NCBI GenBank assembly: GCA_007136565.1
Contig: SLGS01000219.1
Span: 1-11,586, forward strand
DNA from: Clostridia bacterium
GTDB taxonomy: Bacteria > Bacillota > Sulfobacillia > SLMV01
Direction of reading: 5' to 3'
Length of the DNA stretch: 11,586 nt
Part shown: positions 6,343 to 11,586 of the stretch, in pieces
How positions within the stretch are numbered: position 1 is the first letter of the stretch
Layout of the letters: each line of letters opens with the position of its first letter
Made by a program: the position numbers and the translations under genes
The notes under the pieces: generated by a model
Told to the model about the DNA's origin: nothing
Database searches by the model: none
Seen by the model: the letters and a program-made list of their open reading frames with translations, nothing else

Positions 6343-7983
6343 GCCCCGAAGGATCTCGATTCGACGCCCCTCGGATAGCGGACGCCCGGTGCCGGGGGCT
6401 ATGGTCACGCATGCGCCGTCGATCATGCGAGTTTGAATTCGTCCGGAGGCCGCCGGATTTCCGGCGAGCTGCGGCGCATCCATGAATCCCAGTCGCACGG
6501 CCCGGGCCAATACCTCGGGATTCGTGAGAGACTCCTCTCCCCCGTCACCCAGCTCGCGAATCGCGGAGAGCAAGGCGTCGGCCTCGGATACCAGTTCTTC
6601 CCTCCGTTGCGCGATAGAGGGGTCCGCGGCCATGTCCGGGAGGCCGAACAGGGTCTCTTTGATAACCTGCCGCGCGATCCTCGCGCTCTCCAAGACTTCG
6701 TCGGCATTGGCCGCATGGTCCGCCTCCGTATAACCGACGACGTGCACGATGTGCGGACGAACGGCCATCTGGGCCACGGTCGAGTAGGCCAGCTGCCCCC
6801 GCGCCATGTCGGGATCCGCCGGGAAGCTGAAAAGCCCCGTCCTCACCTGGCGCCATACCCGAAACTCCGGGGTCTCCAATCGGGCTATCAGGTCGAGCTT
6901 GGCGAGCATTTTCGCCAGGTCCATGGACATCGAGGTGCCCGGCGGCGTGTTGAACATCATCTGGGCTATGTAATCTCCCACGCCCACGCTCTTGGCGTTG
7001 AGGGCCGCGAGATAGGCCGCCGCCACGGCGACCACATCCGGTGCGTCCCGCAGGCTCCAGTGATGAGATTCGTTGACTTCGACCGGTACGCCCCGCCGAC
7101 CGTGCCATCCCATCAGGTCCCGGGATTCGCGAATGGACACCTCGACCTCCCTGGGACCGCGTCCATCGAGGACGTTGTACCAAAACAGTGGTATTGCCGC
7201 CCAGGCGTTATCGATGGTGTCCACGAGTAACTCGGCGAAGCGATCCACATCACGGGTACCGCTGTAGCACCTCAGGAGCGGGTGATTGCCGCGTTGGGCC
7301 GCCTCCTTCAGGGCCACTAGATCCGCGTTCGTGCGAATGGGCACCCCGCCGGCCCCGTCTTGCCTGGGATCCTGTTCCTCGGGGCGAAAGAACGCAGCCT
7401 GGGCATTTTGATCCGGTCCGATGGAGATTACGTCCAACAGGCCCGAATCGGCGATTTTCTCTATTCCCGACACCGTTTCCTCGAGGGTTGGACGACCGTA
7501 ATGGTGGCGAATGACGGGATGGGGTGAAGAGGCGTCAATTCTGCCGATCAAATCCTGAGGTGGAACGACCCTGTCCTTTTCCTCGGAGTCGGCCCCCAGG
7601 TAAGCCAATATCTCGTCCACGGTGGAGTTTCCGTCGAAGGTCGCCTGGAACACACCCGCCTCATCGGCGACGCGGCATACCGGCGATGTGCCGCCGAACA
7701 CCAGGGGCTTGGAACCGAGACCCGCCTCCGATAGGGCGCGCGCGACATCCTCGAAAAGTCGGCTGGCCACCTCCGGGGAAAGGCGAAAGCTCAATGCGAT
7801 GATATCGGGATCCGATTCCAGCGCGGCCTCCACCAGTTCCTCGGTGCTGGTGCGGGTACCCATGAAGTGAGTGCGATATCCCTGCGATTCCGCCAGCCTC
7901 AGGAAGTTGAGGATACCCGCCACGTGAACGCAGTCCCCCAGGGTCGCGCCGAGGATGAACTTGCCACCCTTTCGTCGATTCAT
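6340..7983 (-). CDS. Cobalamin-binding, glutamate-mutase-like fusion protein (B12 domain plus MutE-like barrel), function unknown
   Basis: The 547-residue product has an N-terminal B12-binding-type domain (about 8-130): GATLGDCVHVAG with D17, H20 and G23, ALSFRLSP near 63-70, and FGGTSP at 96-101. The canonical motif is DxHxxG; here one extra residue separates Asp and His. From about 155 to 547 it resembles, by memory comparison, the epsilon (TIM-barrel) subunit of glutamate mutase, with RCYSGTRDVDRFAELL, the NAKSVGVGDY strand and a C-terminal GFMDAPQ...DGACV pattern matching GVMDIPF...LGCV. This would be an S-E fusion of a coenzyme B12 carbon-skeleton mutase. The glutamate-binding and catalytic residues do not align clearly, so the substrate is probably not glutamate and catalysis is unproven. 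ATG overlaps the upstream dehydrogenase stop as ATGA, implying coupled translation. A non-catalytic corrinoid carrier is an alternative. Confidence 0.75.
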   Translation of the reverse strand: MNRRKGGKFILGATLGDCVHVAGILNFLRLAESQGYRTHFMGTRTSTEELVEAALESDPDIIALSFRLSPEVASRLFEDVARALSEAGLGSKPLVFGGTSPVCRVADEAGVFQATFDGNSTVDEILAYLGADSEEKDRVVPPQDLIGRIDASSPHPVIRHHYGRPTLEETVSGIEKIADSGLLDVISIGPDQNAQAAFFRPEEQDPRQDGAGGVPIRTNADLVALKEAAQRGNHPLLRCYSGTRDVDRFAELLVDTIDNAWAAIPLFWYNVLDGRGPREVEVSIRESRDLMGWHGRRGVPVEVNESHHWSLRDAPDVVAVAAAYLAALNAKSVGVGDYIAQMMFNTPPGTSMSMDLAKMLAKLDLIARLETPEFRVWRQVRTGLFSFPADPDMARGQLAYSTVAQMAVRPHIVHVVGYTEADHAANADEVLESARIARQVIKETLFGLPDMAADPSIAQRREELVSEADALLSAIRELGDGGEESLTNPEVLARAVRLGFMDAPQLAGNPAASGRIQTRMIDGACVTIAPGTGRPLSEGRRIEILRG

Positions 7984-9095
7984 CCTATCAATCTTCCCCT
8001 CTGTCCCTCTGTGACCATCAGGCTGATTTCCTCCGCCGTCAAACCCGAAAGCCCCAGGCGATTGATCGTTCGCCCGCGACTCCAGTAATCAACCCCGTGG
8101 ATGATGCAGGCGAGATGTATCATCGCCTTGATCGTGGGGGTTGGGACCCCAAGGAGGTCCCCGAAGGACGCCATGGGCACCAGGCTGGCCGGCACATCCT
8201 CGCTGATGTACCTGTGCTGTAGGGATCCGGGCGCCACGATTCCGGCGTAACCCGGGTTCGTTCTCATGGCGTGGTAAAGGTTCTTGGACTCCACCCCGTA
8301 GGCCGCCCGGAGGAAATCCACCGCCGATTGGGGTTTCAGTCCCAGGGCCACGGCTACGTCGCACCGTTCCCCATCCATTTGCTCGAGGACCTGCCCCACC
8401 GAGGGACTAACCCCCTCGACGTAGTACTCGAAGGGTGATCCGGACTCGATGCGGGCCGAGTTGAGTATGGTGGGCGCGGGATGGAATATGGCTCCTATAT
8501 TGTCGAAGCTGGTCTGCAGCACATTTTCTGCCGCGGCGAACTGCGGGAAGGCCTCCTGCAACGCATCGACGACCTCACCCGTTCTTCGCGCCGGCAATGC
8601 GGCTACGGGCACGACGCGCTTAATTCCGAAGATCCTGGCGCGAGCGGGCCCGACAACTCTACTGGCGAAAATGAAGGTTTGGGCTTCTGCCACAAGGGCC
8701 TGGGAGTTGGCCCCGAACCCATCCAGCACAAATCGAAACTCGAGGGCTCCACCGGTGCGCCCCGGGTTCAATACGACGATGTGATCGGATCTCAGGTGGG
8801 GAGCGCACTTGGCGGCTATGGCCCGGTGAGCCGAGGCGGGAACCGCGACCATCACGACATCGGATGAATCCAGGGCGGCCTCGATATCCGAGGTAACCAT
8901 GTTCAAAGGGGCAAAGCCCTCGGCTTCACCTTCGACGAACACTCCGCCCTCGCGAGCGAGGGCTTCCACCCTATCCATATTGCGATTATAAAGGTTCGTC
9001 TCGAATCCTTGCAGCGACAGGTACCCGGCCATGGCCTGGCCACCGCCTCCGGCGCCGATGACGGTATAGCGCATTCGGGAAGAAGTGCGAGTCAT
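7980..9095 (-). CDS. NAD(P)-dependent opine dehydrogenase family protein (octopine/nopaline type)
   Basis: Opine dehydrogenases reductively join an amino acid's amino group to a 2-oxo acid with NAD(P)H, or run in reverse. The 371-residue product has an N-terminal Rossmann fold with VIGAGGGGQAMAG (12-24) and VVMVAVPASAHRAIA (80-94). NPGRTGGALEF (110-120) follows. The C-terminal opine domain has NIGAIFHPAPTILNSARIES (199-218), where His205 matches the catalytic His of characterised enzymes, EYYVEGVSPSVG, and HRYISEDVPASLVP, where Arg295 and Asp300 match substrate and catalytic residues. ATG 9095 has GAGGGGGG 5 bases upstream; the alternative ATG 9074, closer to the fold, has none. It is first in its transcription unit, behind a good promoter, and overlaps the B12 protein gene as ATGA. 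Bacterial members are often not true opine makers, so the substrate is open. Confidence 0.88.
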   Translation of the reverse strand: MTRTSSRMRYTVIGAGGGGQAMAGYLSLQGFETNLYNRNMDRVEALAREGGVFVEGEAEGFAPLNMVTSDIEAALDSSDVVMVAVPASAHRAIAAKCAPHLRSDHIVVLNPGRTGGALEFRFVLDGFGANSQALVAEAQTFIFASRVVGPARARIFGIKRVVPVAALPARRTGEVVDALQEAFPQFAAAENVLQTSFDNIGAIFHPAPTILNSARIESGSPFEYYVEGVSPSVGQVLEQMDGERCDVAVALGLKPQSAVDFLRAAYGVESKNLYHAMRTNPGYAGIVAPGSLQHRYISEDVPASLVPMASFGDLLGVPTPTIKAMIHLACIIHGVDYWSRGRTINRLGLSGLTAEEISLMVTEGQRGRLIG

Positions 9096-9176
9096 GTGGA
9101 CCCCCCTCTACTGAGTATTGTGACTTATCTTCGAGCGGGATTGCGAAAGTGGACGGCAAGTATATTCGTCACCAAT

Positions 9177-9206
9177 ATAATAATCCGTGATCGCCCGCTC
9201 TGTCAA
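9177..9206 (-). promoter_or_regulatory. Sigma-70-type promoter for the opine dehydrogenase operon
   Basis: On the minus strand a perfect -35 TTGACA (9206-9201) and -10 TATTAT (9182-9177) are 18 bases apart. Transcription would start near 9170, giving a leader of about 75 bases before ATG 9095. It probably drives the dehydrogenase and B12 protein genes and perhaps dapF and beyond, since no other clear promoter was seen downstream. The AT-rich -10 region stands out from its GC-rich surroundings. Confidence 0.7.
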
Positions 9207-9234
9207 TTTCTTCCCCCTCTCTTGGCACCCGGCA

Positions 9235-9264
9235 TTGCTTCGAAACCCCGCAGAGCCATATCAT
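9235..9264 (+). promoter_or_regulatory. Possible promoter for rqcH
   Basis: TTGCTT (9235-9240) and TATCAT (9259-9264) are 18 bases apart, giving a start near 9271 and a leader of about 43 bases. The -10 is good (5 of 6) but the -35 is poor (3 of 6). An alternative -10, TATAAT at 9176-9181, overlaps the -10 of the opposite promoter but lacks a recognisable -35. Confidence 0.35.
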
Positions 9265-9313
9265 AGGCAGCGCAGGATGCACTTTGCCGCACCGCGGCTG
9301 GAGGTGGAACGCA

Positions 9314-11065
9314 TTGGCTTTCGATTCCCTCGCCCTGGCCGCCAGCCTCGACGAATTGTCCGGGCTGGTAGGCTCCACGATAACCAAGATCTACACCACC
9401 GAGCGATCGGGAGAGGTGGTTTTGTCCACGAGGGGAAGGGGCTCGGAGGACCATATCCTAGTTTCTACCCGGCGCGAGGATTCCCGAATCCAGGTAACCA
9501 GGCGCCATTTCGAGCACCCGGATCACCCCGGATCATTTTGCATGAACCTCAGGAAGAACATATTGCGTTCGAGGATCGAGGGCTTCGAGCAGGTAGGCTT
9601 GGATCGGATCGCGCGAATCCACCTCTCGGCCAAGGACGAATTGGGACACCCGTATCCCCTGATCCTAATCGCCGAGACCATGGGACGAAACAGTAACGTG
9701 ATACTGGTGGATCCCGGCGACGGGGATCGCATATTGACCGCCATGCGTTTCGCTTCCGCCGATCGAAATGCTCATCGATCGGTGTTGCCCGGGCATCCCT
9801 ATCGACTCCCTCCACAACGGGATAACCTCCACCCGGTGGAGGTCGACGCCGACGATATAGGCGAAGCCATGGATCCGAAAACACCGGCATGGTTGAGCCT
9901 GGTTCGCAGGGTGGATGGCCCCGGACCGGCGACGCTTCGCCGCATGCTCGGATCCCTGGGGATGCATCCGAATGATCCCCTTCCGGACTCGCGGGATGAT
10001 AGGCAACGAATCGCCGAGGCATATCGCAACCTGGGAAGCATTCTAGAGGAGCGCACGTGGGCACCCTGGGTCCAGGTGGAGGCGCCCCAGCCGCCCTCTA
10101 AGATGCCCAGGCCCGGGGATTTCGGCGTCATAGCCCGCGACATGCCGGAGGGCGCCGCAGGGGTGCGGCGGGTTCCACAGCCATCCCACGCCCTGGACAT
10201 TCATCACTCCCTATCCGACTCAATAGAGCGATTCGAGGCCATGTACCGGGAACTAAAGCGCGCCTTGGAGGCCGCGCACGGGGCGGTTCTTCGCCGCAGG
10301 GAGAAGCAAGGGCAGGATCTGGCGCGGACGGATTCCGCGGAGGATATGCAATTATTCGGAGAGCTGCTCACAGCTTACATGCACATGGTTCCCCACGGGG
10401 CGCGATCCGTGGAATTGCCCAACTATTACGAGGGTGGCGCGCCGCAAGAGATTCCCCTGGATTCCCGAAGATCCCCGGCGGAAAACGCCGCCAGGTACTT
10501 CAAAGAGTACCGCAGGCTCCAGAGGACCGAAAAGAAGGCGCGACGCCAGATCATCACCACGGACCGGGAGATCAGCTACATCGAAGGTTTGCTTTACCAA
10601 CTGAGCCGCGCCGGCAATATCGCGACCTTGAGGGATCTGCGCACCGAGGTCGCCGAAGCCGGATACAGCAAGGAACAGGCCCCACCGCGCAGGGAGCGAC
10701 GCCCGTCCCCTCAGCCCATCGAGCGGGTCCTACCCTCGGGGCACGTGGTATTGGTTGGCCGCAACAACCGGGGTAATGATCACCTCACCATGCGGGTTGC
10801 GGGCCCGGATGACCTATGGTTTCACGTCAAGGACATGCCGGGCTCCCACGTCGTCCTCCCCGGCCCCTGGAGAGATGGGATGCCGGAGGAATCCGTCTTG
10901 GAAGAGGCCGCAAGAGTAGCGGCGTACCACAGTTCGGCCAGGGATTCGGCGAATGTACCGGTGGATTACACGCTGGTCAAGCACGTCTCTAAGCCCCGGG
11001 GAGCCCATCCCGGCATGGTGATCTATCGAAATCAGAAGACCCTCTTCGTCACCCCCGACAGATGA
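9314..11065 (+). CDS. rqcH: RqcH (NFACT family) ribosome-associated quality control factor
   Basis: RqcH, formerly called FbpA or fibronectin-binding protein, binds split 50S subunits carrying stalled peptidyl-tRNA and recruits tRNA-Ala to add C-terminal alanine tails that mark the chain for decay. TTG at 9314 is chosen because the product then begins (M)AFDSLALAA like other family members, and GGAGGT lies 8 bases upstream; it gives 583 residues, a normal length. The NFACT-N part contains SFCMNLRK and GLDRI, whose Asp97-Arg98 coincide with the functional DR pair of B. subtilis. A coiled-coil region occupies about 300-430, with LPNYYEGG and the NAARYFKEYRRLQRTEKKAR segment before its end. The NFACT-R domain follows: GHVVLVGRNNRGNDHLT (476-492), WFHVKDMPGSHVVLP (502-516). 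It is divergent from the dehydrogenase operon and convergent with pyrE. Confidence 0.95.
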   Translation: MAFDSLALAASLDELSGLVGSTITKIYTTERSGEVVLSTRGRGSEDHILVSTRREDSRIQVTRRHFEHPDHPGSFCMNLRKNILRSRIEGFEQVGLDRIARIHLSAKDELGHPYPLILIAETMGRNSNVILVDPGDGDRILTAMRFASADRNAHRSVLPGHPYRLPPQRDNLHPVEVDADDIGEAMDPKTPAWLSLVRRVDGPGPATLRRMLGSLGMHPNDPLPDSRDDRQRIAEAYRNLGSILEERTWAPWVQVEAPQPPSKMPRPGDFGVIARDMPEGAAGVRRVPQPSHALDIHHSLSDSIERFEAMYRELKRALEAAHGAVLRRREKQGQDLARTDSAEDMQLFGELLTAYMHMVPHGARSVELPNYYEGGAPQEIPLDSRRSPAENAARYFKEYRRLQRTEKKARRQIITTDREISYIEGLLYQLSRAGNIATLRDLRTEVAEAGYSKEQAPPRRERRPSPQPIERVLPSGHVVLVGRNNRGNDHLTMRVAGPDDLWFHVKDMPGSHVVLPGPWRDGMPEESVLEEAARVAAYHSSARDSANVPVDYTLVKHVSKPRGAHPGMVIYRNQKTLFVTPDR

Positions 11066-11093
11066 TGGTGGAGTCGGACACAAGAGGGTCTTC
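11035..11093 (+). terminator. Long hairpin spanning the end of rqcH, between convergent genes
   Basis: GAAGACCCTCTT (11035-11046), inside the last rqcH codons, is exactly complementary to AAGAGGGTCTTC (11082-11093), a 12-bp perfect stem. The 35-base loop contains the rqcH stop and a nested 5-bp stem, CCGAC (11055-11059) with GTCGG (11073-11077). There is no following T-run on the plus strand. The element could terminate or protect the rqcH transcript, and on the other strand that of pyrE. Because it covers the stop codon, it may act on mRNA 3'-end formation. Confidence 0.5.
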
Positions 11094-11128
11094 TTAGGGT
11101 CGCCATGGTCGCGTTCTTATCGATCCAT

Positions 11129-11586
11129 CTACATACCTAGATCCTTCGGGTACGTCAGCGGAACGCCGTCGCGGCAAAGCGGACACTCCGCCGGCGAGTA
11201 CGCCGGAATATCGAGGGTTATCACGGAATGAAATGGCACGCCGAATTCCGTCTTGCCGCCGCTCCGATCGACCAGGACGCTGACCCCGACGATATCCGCC
11301 TGACGCTGTGAACAGATCTCCATGACGGAGTTGACCGAGCCGCCGGTGGACATGGCGTCCTCGACGACCAGAGCTCGCTCGCCGGGTTCGATGTTGAAGC
11401 CCCTGCGAAGTTTCATCTCGCCGTCCTGCCGCTCGGTGAATATGGCCTCGGTACCCAACCAGCGGGCGACCTCGTAGCTGAGGATGATCCCCCCCAGCGC
11501 CGGACCGACGACTTTATCGATCCCGGAGTCCTTGAACGGTTCGGCCATCATGCCGGTGAGGGGTGCTGCGTGCTGCGGGTATCGCA
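11129..11586 (-). CDS. pyrE: Orotate phosphoribosyltransferase, C-terminal part, cut by window edge
   Basis: PyrE attaches phosphoribose from PRPP to orotate in pyrimidine synthesis. The frame is open from the right edge to TAG at 11131-11129, about 152 codons, so the N-terminus lies outside. Visible parts are VVGPALGGIILSYEVARWLG, the loop region FTERQDGEMKLRRGF and the PRPP-binding motif ALVVEDAMSTGGS. The C-terminus carries CPLCRDGVPLTYP, a cysteine-containing end found in the group of PyrE proteins with a CPLC tail. ATG codons at 11551 and 11548 are internal, since family-like sequence continues upstream of them. It converges on rqcH with 63 bases between the stops. In B. subtilis pyrE also lies a few genes from yloA (rqcH). 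Confidence 0.93.
   Translation of the reverse strand, partial: RYPQHAAPLTGMMAEPFKDSGIDKVVGPALGGIILSYEVARWLGTEAIFTERQDGEMKLRRGFNIEPGERALVVEDAMSTGGSVNSVMEICSQRQADIVGVSVLVDRSGGKTEFGVPFHSVITLDIPAYSPAECPLCRDGVPLTYPKDLGM

Noticed and set aside
9284..9313. Upstream ATG for rqcH
   Set aside because: The extra ten residues are not family-like and span the ribosome site that serves TTG 9314.
1..11586. CRISPR arrays, tRNA or rRNA genes, insertion sequences, integrase or defence genes
   Set aside because: Reading through the sequence showed no repeat-spacer pattern, no tRNA-like cloverleaf and no transposase or phage protein; coding genes fill almost all the space.

Overview
The window is a GC-rich bacterial chromosome segment, densely packed and mostly read from the minus strand. 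From memory of Bacillus subtilis, its backbone is the conserved Firmicutes block pyrE ... yloA(rqcH) ... yloC(yicC) - ylzA(remA) - gmk - rpoZ - coaBC - priA. Here the block appears as pyrE, rqcH, yicC, remA, rpoZ, coaBC, priA. RemA, a bacterial-type RqcH and this gene order point to a Bacillota-like or related (for example Synergistota) lineage. The sequence alone does not settle the phylum. DapF shows that the cell makes meso-diaminopimelate.

Layout from right to left. Positions 11586-11129 (-) hold the C-terminal part of pyrE. Positions 9314-11065 (+) hold rqcH, the only plus-strand gene, converging on pyrE across a long hairpin. Positions 9096-9313 are a divergent promoter region, with a good TTGACA/TATTAT promoter facing left. 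From there an unbroken minus-strand series runs to the left edge: an opine-dehydrogenase-family protein (9095-7980), a cobalamin-binding, glutamate-mutase-like fusion protein (7983-6340), dapF (6239-5343), an ABC1/UbiB-family kinase (5346-3721), yicC (about 3745-2831), remA (2814-2545), rpoZ (2479-2138), coaBC (2090-870) and the N-terminal third of priA (873-1). Many junctions are 4-base ATGA or GTGA overlaps, so this is probably one long operon or a few nested ones.

Four genes (opine dehydrogenase, B12 protein, dapF, ABC1 kinase) sit between rqcH and yicC, compared with B. subtilis. gmk, normally between remA and rpoZ, is absent and a 10-bp hairpin sits in its place. The core genes serve ribosome rescue (rqcH), RNA decay (yicC), transcription (remA, rpoZ), coenzyme A synthesis (coaBC), replication restart (priA), cell wall and lysine precursors (dapF) and pyrimidines (pyrE).

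The least understood part is the coupled opine-dehydrogenase/B12-mutase-like pair. Its B12 motif is D-x-x-H-x-x-G rather than D-x-H-x-x-G, and the residues that bind and rearrange glutamate in glutamate mutase do not look conserved. It may be an uncharacterised cobalamin-dependent amino-acid pathway. No tRNA, rRNA, CRISPR array, insertion sequence or prophage gene was seen. No gene-free stretch exceeds 300 bases; the longest, 9096-9313, holds promoters.
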